Source of the DNA: CF-13 sp036782775 | Lineage (GTDB): Bacteria > Chloroflexota > Dormibacteria > CF-121 | Direction: 5' to 3' | Assembly (NCBI GenBank): GCA_036782775.1 | Contig: DAIPYJ010000007.1 | Coordinates: 1-64,000, forward strand | Length of the DNA: 64,000 nucleotides | Shown: in pieces, positions 8,396 through 16,357 of the stretch | Numbering within the stretch: the stretch's first letter is position 1 | How the letters are laid out: each line of letters begins with the position of its first letter | Notes under the pieces: generated by a model | What the model saw: only the letters and a program-made list of their open reading frames with translations | Database searches by the model: none | What the model was told of the DNA's origin: nothing | Position numbers and translations under genes: made by a program

Positions 8396-10003
8396 GTGAA
8401 ACGAACGTTCCTTGCCATTGTTTCTCTAGCCACGCTCGCCGTTGCGGCGCTTCCGGTCAGCGTGTTGGCGGACACGATCGCCACGGACATGGCGGCACCC
8501 GTTCCGGCCGGCTCGGGACAAGGCGGACCCGGCGGTGGCGGTCCCGGTCCCGGTGGCGGTCCGGGCGGTGGGGGAGGGATGTTCCCGCCGGCCCCGCCGT
8601 ACGTTTCGGCATCCTGCCATGGGCCAAATAACGATGGAACGGTGTACGCCAGCCAGGAAGACACCTGCACCTTGATCGCCAGCGGCATCCTTCATTCGAG
8701 CAACCGGCTGATCGTGATCCCGAACGGCCCGATGGGTGGCGAATCGATCAGGGGTTGTGGAGCAAGCTCAGGACTGACCATGGCAACGGAGAACTTCGAA
8801 CGGCAGGGTTTTGATCCGGTTTCCTGTAGCTTCACGGTCCTGAGCGGCGTTACGGTGTTCCCAGGCGAGGTCGTCGGCAGCGAGCGCTTCACGATCGATG
8901 CCTTCACCTCGCCCGGCGCGATCGTCAGGTTGGCGGTCAACGGTTGCAGTGACGGGCCCGGGAGCGCTTGCGGCGGAACCGTTGAGGTCACCGCTGGTGG
9001 TCCAGGCGGCGTTGTCAGCAGCGATCCACCCTTCAGCGTCTCCATGATCCGGGCAACCGCCAGCGAAGGGCAGCCATTCAGCGGCGCGGTCGCGCGGATC
9101 TCCGACGCCGATCCGACCGCGTCGTCCTCTGAATACGTCGCGGATATCTCCTGGGGCGACGCGACACCGCAAGTGCAAGCCAGCCTGGACGGTTGGAATA
9201 TTTCCGGCAGCCACATCTATCTCGAAGAGGGAACCTATTTCGTCACCGTGACCGTGACCGACCGGGACCTCGACCACACCATCTCCGTTTCCGATTGGTC
9301 CGTCACGGTCGCCGATGCACCGCTCCATCCCAGTGGTACGAGCAGTGCATCGAATGGCACAAGCATTGCCAGCACCAATCCATTAACCGCGACGCTAGCG
9401 AGCTTCTCCGATGACGATCCGAATGGCACGGTCGCGGACTACACCGCCACGGTCAACTGGGGTGACGGCATGACTTCCGCTGGCAACGTCCAACCTGGTG
9501 CGACCGGATTCGACGTCCTCGGCGGCCACAGTTACGCCGCCCTTGGGCCTTACACGGTGATGGTGCATGTCTGCGACGTCGGCGGCGCCTGCATGGACAC
9601 GAGAGCGAACGTGCTCGTCTTCGCCCCCACCTCGGGTGGCAACTTCGTGATCGGCGATGGCAACACGACGGCCGGCTCGAGTGTGACCTTCTGGGACGCG
9701 CAATGGGCGACGTCTAATAGCCTCTCGGGCGGGGCAGCACCGGCTGACTTCAAGGGCTTTGCCGACAGCCCGAACGGCCTCCCTTCCTGCGGTGATACCT
9801 GGTCGACGACGCCCGGGAACAGCGCGCATCCACCCGACACGGTACCGAGCTACACCGCGATGATCATGACCAGCGCCGTGACAAGCGATTCGGCGCGCAT
9901 CTCGGGAACGGGCGGGAAAATCGTGAGCGTAAAAACCGATCCAGGATATGCCTCGGATCCCGGGCATATCGGGACGGGGACGATCGTCGCCGTGCTCTGC
10001 TAG
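8396..10003 (+). CDS. Secreted protein with PKD-like domains
   Basis: I chose GTG 8396 (GGAGGG nine bases upstream) because it opens a clean signal peptide, VKRTFLAIVSLATLAVAALPVSVLA. An upstream in-frame ATG at 8348 would bury it. A Gly/Pro-rich linker (about residues 40-62) precedes a Cys-containing domain. Two PKD-like beta-sandwich repeats follow, each with a WGD turn and a GSHIY- or GGHSY-type strand. The C-terminal part is unrecognised. PKD domains mediate extracellular protein or sugar contacts. Its stop codon overlaps that of the convergent sortase gene, but no LPXTG-like sorting motif is seen at its C-terminus. Confidence 0.75.
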   Translation: MKRTFLAIVSLATLAVAALPVSVLADTIATDMAAPVPAGSGQGGPGGGGPGPGGGPGGGGGMFPPAPPYVSASCHGPNNDGTVYASQEDTCTLIASGILHSSNRLIVIPNGPMGGESIRGCGASSGLTMATENFERQGFDPVSCSFTVLSGVTVFPGEVVGSERFTIDAFTSPGAIVRLAVNGCSDGPGSACGGTVEVTAGGPGGVVSSDPPFSVSMIRATASEGQPFSGAVARISDADPTASSSEYVADISWGDATPQVQASLDGWNISGSHIYLEEGTYFVTVTVTDRDLDHTISVSDWSVTVADAPLHPSGTSSASNGTSIASTNPLTATLASFSDDDPNGTVADYTATVNWGDGMTSAGNVQPGATGFDVLGGHSYAALGPYTVMVHVCDVGGACMDTRANVLVFAPTSGGNFVIGDGNTTAGSSVTFWDAQWATSNSLSGGAAPADFKGFADSPNGLPSCGDTWSTTPGNSAHPPDTVPSYTAMIMTSAVTSDSARISGTGGKIVSVKTDPGYASDPGHIGTGTIVAVLC

Positions 10004-10689
10004 ATCTCGACCGCGCGCACGATGAAGTCGCGGCTGCCGTCCCAGGTCCAGCAGGTTTGCAGCGTCAGGGTCGATTGGGCGGTGGAGCCCAGCGGCCAGA
10101 GCTGCGTGTTGCTGACGATGGTGGTTGACGTCACCCGATAGGTGTGCACTCGGCCCGATGGGTCGCCGTACTCGACGATGTCACCGGCGTGCAGCGCCAG
10201 GATGGGCGTGAAGATCCCCGGGTTGTGCGCCATCACATAGATGTTGTTGGCGCCGGCGCAGCTCCAGCGCCAGGTGCCCCACCGCGGGACGGCGGCCCGT
10301 CCCAAACAGTCGCTGTACCAGCCCACTGGTTGATTGAGGCCAAGGCGAGGAATCACGATGTTGTTGGCGTGGACGGCGGCCGGAGCCGGACGAGCGGGAG
10401 CAGGGGCGGCAGGCGCAGTGGAGATCGGGGCGACACCCGGCGCCGAAACGGCTGGCGATGATGTCACCAGGGCCGCGACCACCGTCGAGGCCGCCAGGGC
10501 GCTGGCTTGCCGCTGGACGAGCTGGCGGACGATCTGCCGCTCGCTTACTACCAGGCCGGCGTCCTTGACGCCGCGAGCGGCCTGGGGCGCGGCCGACGCT
10601 GGATGAGAGAGCAAGAGAGGGACGGTCATCAACCACAGCGCGATGCCTCCCAGCAGCGGAGCGCGCCAGCGACGCCAGACCTTGCCCAT
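10000..10689 (-). CDS. Sortase
   Basis: Sortases are membrane transpeptidases that cleave sorting signals and attach proteins to the wall or join pilins. The 229-residue protein has an N-terminal membrane anchor (residues 13-33), an Ala/Pro-rich stalk, and a catalytic domain with the expected His (YVMAHNPG), Cys (TLTLQTCW) and Arg (SRDFIVRA). Class is uncertain; the short catalytic domain and late Arg look like class E or F. Finding a sortase supports a single-membrane envelope. It is convergent with the PKD protein gene, the stops sharing CTAG. Confidence 0.85.
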   Translation of the reverse strand: MGKVWRRWRAPLLGGIALWLMTVPLLLSHPASAAPQAARGVKDAGLVVSERQIVRQLVQRQASALAASTVVAALVTSSPAVSAPGVAPISTAPAAPAPARPAPAAVHANNIVIPRLGLNQPVGWYSDCLGRAAVPRWGTWRWSCAGANNIYVMAHNPGIFTPILALHAGDIVEYGDPSGRVHTYRVTSTTIVSNTQLWPLGSTAQSTLTLQTCWTWDGSRDFIVRAVEI

Positions 10690-10754
10690 GGGTGTCGCAA
10701 CGCGGTTGCGCGGGCGAGGTTTGCGGGATTTACCCGATCGTTACCGGGTGGACA

Positions 10755-10790
10755 TGCCCCACCCTCCCAGACGAGGTGGGGGGAGGTAAA
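10755..10790 (-). repeat. Palindromic G-rich element, copy E
   Basis: On the minus strand this reads ACCTCCCCCCACCTCGTC followed by TGGGAGGGTGGGGC, a degenerate member of the window-wide family. It lies between the sortase start and the response-regulator stop, where it could also act as a transcript-end hairpin, although no U tract follows. Confidence 0.5.
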
Positions 10791-10793
10791 TGA

Positions 10794-11180
10794 TCAGGCA
10801 GCCTGCGATTGCGCGGGGTTCACGTAGCGTCCAACCAGCGCGATCAGATCCTCGAGCTCGTAGGGCTTGGTCAAGCATTCGGCGCAGCCCGCTGCCAGCG
10901 CTGTCTCGCGATCGCCGACCATCGCATGCGCGGTGATCGCCACCACCGGGATGGCGGCGGTCATCGGATCGGCCTTGAGCGCCTTGGTCGCCTCCCATCC
11001 GTTCATCTCGGGAAGAGAGAGGTCCATCAGGACCAGGCCGGGGTGCAAGCGGCGCGCCATCTCGACCGCCTCACGCCCGTTGCGCGCCAGTTCGCAGCTA
11101 AAGCCGCGCGAGCGCAGCACCTTGAGCGCCATGCGCTGCATGGTCGCGTCGTCTTCGACGAGCAGGACCAATTGGTTCAT
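10794..11180 (-). CDS. Single-domain response regulator (CheY-like)
   Basis: The 128-residue receiver domain has the acidic pair EDD (residues 9-11), the phosphorylatable Asp in LVLMDLSLPE (about 53), the conserved Thr in AITAHA and Lys in TKPYE. There is no output domain, so it would act by protein contact, as CheY or Spo0F do. Its start overlaps the hybrid kinase stop by four bases (ATGA), so the two are made together and it is the likely phosphate acceptor of that kinase. Confidence 0.88.
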   Translation of the reverse strand: MNQLVLLVEDDATMQRMALKVLRSRGFSCELARNGREAVEMARRLHPGLVLMDLSLPEMNGWEATKALKADPMTAAIPVVAITAHAMVGDRETALAAGCAECLTKPYELEDLIALVGRYVNPAQSQAA

Positions 11181-13915
11181 GCCGCTTCTCCCTGCGGTTT
11201 ACTTTGCCCGATCAGCTGTCGCACGGCGTTAACAAGTCCTTCGCGATCGACCGTGCCTTTAGCGACGAATCGCTGAACGTTGTCACCGAGGGTCATCGCA
11301 TCCTCAGGCGTCAGCTCCTTGGCGCTCACGATCATCACCGGAATGCCGGCTGTCTCCGGACGGGCCCGCATCCGGGCGGCAACCTCGAAGCCACTCATGC
11401 CGGGCATCATCAGGTCGAGCAGCACCAGGTCGGGCGGCGACTCGGCAATCAGGGCCATGGCCTCGGTGCCGCTGGTGCTGACGATCACCTCCGCCTGCTC
11501 GTCGCTCAGGATTCGGGTCAACAAGATGCGCGCCTCCGAATCGTCGTCGACGACCAGCACCCGCTTGCCGGCAAGCTCGGGCAACAGGCGCCGCACCTTG
11601 GTGATCAGCGCCTCGCGGTGATAAGGCTTGCCGAGGTAATCCGAAGCGCCGAGCGCGAACACGAGCCGCTGGTCCTCCACGATCGTGACCACCAGCACCG
11701 GGATGCCGGCGGTGCGGGGATCCTCGTGCAGCTTCTCGAGCACCCACCACCCGGAGGCATCGGGCATCTGGATGTCGAGCGTGATCAGAATCGGCCGGCT
11801 CTCGCGTGCCAGCTGCAACGCGTCGGTGCCGTTGGAGGCCTGCACCGTCTTCCAGCCTTCCTGCTCGAGGTGTCGCGCAATCAACTGCCGGACGCTCGGG
11901 TCGTCGTCGACCACCAGGATCGCGCCTCCCGGCAGCCCCTGGTTGGGACGGCGCGAGGAAGGACGCGGAGCGGCCAAGGGGATCTGCTGCGCCGGAGAGG
12001 CGAAGACCGGCACTGTGAAGGTGAAGGTCGCACCCATGCCGGGCTCGCTGATGACGGTGATGGCGCCGCCATGCATCTCGACCAGGCGCCGCACGATGCT
12101 CAATCCCAGCCCGGTTCCACCGTGCCGTCGGGTGCTGCTGCCGTCGCCCTGGACGAACTCATCGAAGATCACCTTCTGCGCCTCGGCCGAGATGCCGATG
12201 CCGGTGTCCTTGACCGCGATCCGAACCATTCGGCCGGACGGCTGCGCTATGACCTCGATATGCCCGCGGTCGGTGAATTTCACCGCGTTGGAAAGCAGGT
12301 TGATCAGGATCTGCTTGAGGCGCACGGGGTCGGCCTCGACCGCCGGCAGGCCGCTCGGGAAGCGGGTGTCGATGCGCAGCCCTTTCTCCTGGGCCAGCGG
12401 GCTGATGCTTTCCAGCACGCCGCCAACGAGTGATGGCAGCTCGACGCGCTCGACCGTGAGCTCCATCTTGCCGGCCTCGATCTTGCTCAGGTCGAGGATC
12501 TGATTGATCAGCGCCAGCAGGGACTGGCCGCTCTTGTTGACCTGCTGGATGTCCTCCTGCTGCTCGTCGTTGATCGGGCCGTCGACGCCGTCGAGCAGGA
12601 TCTGCGAGAAGCCGATGATCGCTGAGAGCGGCGTGCGCAGCTCGTGAGAAACGTTGGCGAGGAACTCGGATTTGAGCTTGTTGGCCCGGGCCAGTTCCTG
12701 GTTGGCTGCCTGCAATTCCGAGGTGCGCTGCGTGACTTTCTCCTCCAATGTCTGGTAGGCAGCGCTCAGCTGCAGCGCCATCTGGTTGAAGGTCTGCGCC
12801 AGCTCGCGCAGCTCTTGCGCGGCGAAGCGTTCTTTCACCGTCACCGGCGTCTTCAAATCGCCCTGCGCGATGCGGCCGGCGGCGCGGGTGAGCTCGACCA
12901 CCGGCCGGCTGATCCAGGTGGCGGCGACGAAGCCGAGCAGCAGCGCGAGGATGATCGCGACCAGCAACCACTCGAGCGTGCTCAGGATCAGAGGCGTCAG
13001 CTCTGAGCGAAGGTCGGCGACCGGTTGCGAGACCCAGACTTTCCAGCCCACGACGGGGACGGTGGCAAATCCCGCGACACGAGGGATGTTGCCATCCGGG
13101 TCGGTGTACCAGACGACGCCGGTGTCGTGGCCAATCGCCTGCTGGAAGATGCCCGACGACGACAGGTCCTTGCCTTCAGCCCGCCAGTCGGCCCGCGGAT
13201 GGGCGATGACGCGACCCTGCCGGTCGACCACGACCGCCTGGCCGTTGGCGCCGATCTGGCTAAAGGTGGACAGCCGCTGCACTTCCGACAGGTCGACCGT
13301 ACCGGCGAGATAGCCGACCAGGTTGCGCTGGCTGTTGAGGATCGGGACCGCGATCACGACCGCACCGACGCTGGCATCACCACGGGTGCGGATCATGTCG
13401 GAGTACTTGGGCCCGATGCGACCTGGATTGAGAACCTGCTTGACGTAATTCCACTGGCTGTAGTCGACGCCCACGCCGGTCGGCGGCGCAGCCGCGACCG
13501 CGACTCCGGACAGATTGCCGACGTAGAGCTGCAGCAGCGACGGTTGGGCGGCGTGCGCAGCCGCCAGCTCCTGGTTGAGGTGGGCCGGATTGAAGCTGCT
13601 GTCGTTGAGGTGCGCGATGCTGCTGTCGTTGTCCGATTGGATTTGGAGCGCGGTGCTCTCGAGCGCTGATTTCTGGTCGTTGAGGTAGCCGTAGATCGCC
13701 TCCGCGAGGCTGGCCGCCATCGGCTCGTGTTTCTGCTGGATGTCCGCGTTCTGGGTCGCGAAGAGTGCGGAGATCCGCTGGGCGCCGAAGAAGATCAGCG
13801 GAACGACGCCGACCAGCAGAAAGCCGACGCTGATGTACCAGCGCAGGCTGTGAAAGGCCTGGCCACGCGGTCTCGGCGGCGCGCCCACATGCCAGTAACG
13901 GCTTGCCCGAGACAA
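11177..13915 (-). CDS. Hybrid sensor histidine kinase with two receiver domains
   Basis: This is a 912-residue membrane sensor. Order: transmembrane helix (about 27-45), extracellular dCache-like sensor (about 50-305, with VDRQGRVIAHP), second transmembrane helix (310-335), HAMP, HisKA with phospho-acceptor H in NVSHELRTPL (about 432), HATPase with N and G boxes (LINLLSNAVKF, DTGIGIS, GGTGLGLSI), then two receivers with Asp in LITLDIQMPD and LVLLDLMMPG. No Hpt domain is present, so phosphorelay to the downstream CheY-like protein would need an external Hpt or direct transfer. The ligand is unknown. Confidence 0.9.
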   Translation of the reverse strand: MSRASRYWHVGAPPRPRGQAFHSLRWYISVGFLLVGVVPLIFFGAQRISALFATQNADIQQKHEPMAASLAEAIYGYLNDQKSALESTALQIQSDNDSSIAHLNDSSFNPAHLNQELAAAHAAQPSLLQLYVGNLSGVAVAAAPPTGVGVDYSQWNYVKQVLNPGRIGPKYSDMIRTRGDASVGAVVIAVPILNSQRNLVGYLAGTVDLSEVQRLSTFSQIGANGQAVVVDRQGRVIAHPRADWRAEGKDLSSSGIFQQAIGHDTGVVWYTDPDGNIPRVAGFATVPVVGWKVWVSQPVADLRSELTPLILSTLEWLLVAIILALLLGFVAATWISRPVVELTRAAGRIAQGDLKTPVTVKERFAAQELRELAQTFNQMALQLSAAYQTLEEKVTQRTSELQAANQELARANKLKSEFLANVSHELRTPLSAIIGFSQILLDGVDGPINDEQQEDIQQVNKSGQSLLALINQILDLSKIEAGKMELTVERVELPSLVGGVLESISPLAQEKGLRIDTRFPSGLPAVEADPVRLKQILINLLSNAVKFTDRGHIEVIAQPSGRMVRIAVKDTGIGISAEAQKVIFDEFVQGDGSSTRRHGGTGLGLSIVRRLVEMHGGAITVISEPGMGATFTFTVPVFASPAQQIPLAAPRPSSRRPNQGLPGGAILVVDDDPSVRQLIARHLEQEGWKTVQASNGTDALQLARESRPILITLDIQMPDASGWWVLEKLHEDPRTAGIPVLVVTIVEDQRLVFALGASDYLGKPYHREALITKVRRLLPELAGKRVLVVDDDSEARILLTRILSDEQAEVIVSTSGTEAMALIAESPPDLVLLDLMMPGMSGFEVAARMRARPETAGIPVMIVSAKELTPEDAMTLGDNVQRFVAKGTVDREGLVNAVRQLIGQSKPQGEAA

Positions 13916-13967
13916 CTTTGCGGTCGGTTCACCGCCGCTCCGTCACGGGATCGTTACCCTTGAGCGC

Positions 13968-14690
13968 GTGGCAGGACTTGGCGCCAGAGAGCGCGCGCGA
14001 CTGGCGGTCGAGCGGTTGAAACCGGCCTACCCCGCGGTCTCCGAGCTGGACCATGAAAACCCCTTCCAGATGCTGATGGCGACCATCCTGTCGGCGCAGA
14101 CCACCGACCGTGCCGTCAACGGCGTGACGCCGGCGCTCTTCAAGCGATACCCGGATGCGGCCGCGCTGGCGCACGCCGACCCACGCAGCGTGGAGCGCAT
14201 CATCAAGCCCACCGGCTTCTTCCACGTCAAGGCGAAGACGATCATCGCCTGCAGTGCCGCGCTGGTCGAGCGTTTCCAGGGCCAGGTTCCCCCGCGGATG
14301 GAGGATCTCGTCACCCTTCCGGGGGTCGGCCGGAAGACGGCCAACGTCGTGCTTGGCGTCGCCTTCGACATTCCCGGCTTTGCCGTGGACACCCACGTCA
14401 CCCGCCTCACTCACCGGCTGAGGTTGACCCGCTCATCCGATCCGGTGAAGATCGAGGCGCGGGTCACCAAGTTGATTCCCCCATCCGAGTGGACCGGCTT
14501 CAGCCTGCGCTTGATCCTCCACGGGCGGCGGATTTGCATCGCGCGGGCGCCCCGCTGTCCGGAATGCGTCATGAACGACTTCTGCCCAACCTCGACGGTG
14601 CGGCCGGACAGGGCCTTGACAGCCGCAAAGCCGCGGACAAGGATGGCTCATGGAGCAACGGCCGCCAAACGTTCCGGTGTCCGCGTCTAG
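13968..14690 (+). CDS. nth: Endonuclease III (base-excision DNA glycosylase/AP lyase)
   Basis: Nth removes oxidised pyrimidines and nicks abasic sites. Visible are the helix-hairpin-helix LPGVGRKTANVVLG with catalytic Lys, the catalytic Asp in VDTHVTRL, and the 4Fe-4S ligands C-x6-C-x2-C-x5-C (CIARAPRCPECVMNDFC). Start is GTG 13968. About 35 basic residues extend beyond the cluster, making a longer tail than usual. It is divergent from the histidine kinase with a 52-base gap and overlaps the next gene by 41 bases. Confidence 0.93.
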   Translation: MAGLGARERARLAVERLKPAYPAVSELDHENPFQMLMATILSAQTTDRAVNGVTPALFKRYPDAAALAHADPRSVERIIKPTGFFHVKAKTIIACSAALVERFQGQVPPRMEDLVTLPGVGRKTANVVLGVAFDIPGFAVDTHVTRLTHRLRLTRSSDPVKIEARVTKLIPPSEWTGFSLRLILHGRRICIARAPRCPECVMNDFCPTSTVRPDRALTAAKPRTRMAHGATAAKRSGVRV

Positions 14691-15242
14691 CCCCCCGGGA
14701 CAGCGCCGGCAACCGAGCGTGCTCGGCCTCCTTCTGGTGCTGGCCGGCGTTGCCCTGTTGCTGGCGCAAGTTGTCCACGTCGACCTCGGCCATTACGCCT
14801 GGCCGCTCTTCATCATCGTGCCCGGCGTCGCCCTGCTGATCATCGCCGTCAGCTCGCGTGGATTCGCAGGCGAGGGGTTGGCCATCCTGGGCAGCCTGCT
14901 CACCATCACCGGGCTCATCCTTCTCTTCCAGAAGGCCACCGACCATTTCGAGAGTTGGGCCTATGCCTGGGCCCTCGTCTTTCCCGGCGCGGTCGGGATC
15001 GGCATGATCATCTACGGAACTTACGCCGGCCGGTCCGGCAATGTGCGCGCCGGCGCGCGCGGCTGCTCGGCATCGGCCTGCTGCTCTTCTTGCTCGGCGC
15101 CGCCTTCTTCGAGGGCATCATCGGGATCGGCGGCTATCACCTCGGCCAGTCGGCCGGCGTCATCGCGGGCGTGGTGATCATCGGCGTCGGGGCGCTGCTG
15201 CTCATCCTCAGCCTGATTTCGCGCCGCTCCACGCTTCGGTAG
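14650..15242 (+). pseudogene. DUF5668-like multi-helix membrane protein, frameshifted
   Basis: From ATG 14650 the protein has a 20-residue soluble start and four hydrophobic helices to about 15040. The frame is then lost in a run of alternating GC (15051-15062). The natural continuation (LLGIGLLLFLLGAAFFEGIIG and on to SRRSTLR) sits in another frame ending at 15242. Removing two bases from the GC run restores one 197-residue protein. The break may be a sequencing or assembly error, a true mutation, or slippage. The family is a small membrane protein type of unknown role. Confidence 0.65.
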
Positions 15243-15261
15243 CTCGCCTACACTAGGCGTC

Positions 15262-16305
15262 GTGCGTATCGGCGTCCTCACCGGCGGCGGGGATGCCCCG
15301 GGCCTCAACGCCGCCATCCGCGCGGTGGCGCGGCGTGGCTTCCAGAAGGGCTTTCAGGTCAGCGGTATCAAGAACGGCTGGGCGGGCCTGCTGGGCGACG
15401 GCGATATGGATGAGTTCACGCCGGCATCGGTCCGTGGCATCCTGCCACTGGGCGGCACCATCCTCGGCACCTCGCGCACCAATCCCATGAAGGAGAAGGG
15501 CGGCATCGACCAGGTGATGCGGCTGCTCAAGCGGCGCAGTATCGACGGCCTGGTCGCCATCGGTGGTGACGACACGCTCTCGGTCGCGGCCGCCATGAGC
15601 GACGCCGGCTTCCCGGTCGTCGGTGTCCCGAAGACGATCGACAACGACCTCTGCGTCACAGAGTTCTGCATCGGCTTCGACACCGCGGTCGGGATCGTCG
15701 TCGAGGCCCTCGACCGGCTCCATACCACCGCCTCGGCGCATCACCGCGTGATGGTGGTCGAGGTGATGGGCCGGGACACCGGCTGGGTCGGGATGGTCGG
15801 CGGCCTGGCGGGTGGCGCCGACATGATCATCATCCCGGAGTTTTCGGTTGAGCTCGATGCCGTCGTCGAGCATTTGAAGAAGCGCCGCTCCGAGGGCAAG
15901 GACTTCAGCATCATCGTCATCTGCGAAGGGGTCAAAATGCCTGCCCTCGAGCCGGCGATGGCGATGTCGGCGGCGGCGGAAAAGCGCGACGCCTTCGGGC
16001 ACGTGCAGCTTGCCAAGCAAGGCATCGGTGATGCGCTCAGCACGCGGATCGAGGAAGCGACCGGCTTTGAAACCCGCATCACCGTGCTGGGCCATCTGCA
16101 GCGTGGCGGCTCGCCGTCACCGGTCGACCGCATCTGGTCGACCAGGCTCGGCGTTGCGGCCACCGATCTGCTGGCCGAGGGTCGCGCCGGGGTGATCCCG
16201 ATCCGCAAGAACGGGGACGTCGCCGTGGTGCCGCTGCGCGACGTGATTGCGCAGACGCGCCGGGTGCCGGGCGAGCTCTACGACCTGCAGCAGGTCTTCG
16301 GCTAG
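15262..16305 (+). CDS. pfkA: 6-phosphofructokinase, probably pyrophosphate-dependent
   Basis: PFK converts fructose 6-phosphate to the 1,6-bisphosphate. The 347-residue protein has GGGDAPGLNA (residues 8-17), GGDDT (101-105), PKTIDND (123-129), MGRDTGW and the substrate-binding HLQRGG. ATP-using PfkA normally has GGDGS and PGTIDND. Asp and Lys at these two positions are the known marks of PPi-dependent enzymes, so reversible PPi use is inferred. Start is GTG 15262. A palindromic element follows the stop. Confidence 0.88.
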   Translation: MRIGVLTGGGDAPGLNAAIRAVARRGFQKGFQVSGIKNGWAGLLGDGDMDEFTPASVRGILPLGGTILGTSRTNPMKEKGGIDQVMRLLKRRSIDGLVAIGGDDTLSVAAAMSDAGFPVVGVPKTIDNDLCVTEFCIGFDTAVGIVVEALDRLHTTASAHHRVMVVEVMGRDTGWVGMVGGLAGGADMIIIPEFSVELDAVVEHLKKRRSEGKDFSIIVICEGVKMPALEPAMAMSAAAEKRDAFGHVQLAKQGIGDALSTRIEEATGFETRITVLGHLQRGGSPSPVDRIWSTRLGVAATDLLAEGRAGVIPIRKNGDVAVVPLRDVIAQTRRVPGELYDLQQVFG

Positions 16306-16310
16306 CGCAT

Positions 16311-16350
16311 CTCCCTCTCCCCACTCGTGGGGAGAGGGTCGGGGTGAGGA
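16311..16350 (+). repeat. Palindromic G-rich element, copy A
   Basis: CCCTCTCCCCA (16313-16323) and TGGGGAGAGGG (16328-16338) form a perfect 11-bp stem around CTCG, followed by TCGGGGTGAGG. It lies between the convergent pfkA and GGDEF genes, where it may also help end transcription in either direction. Confidence 0.75.
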
Positions 16351-16357
16351 GTTTGGG

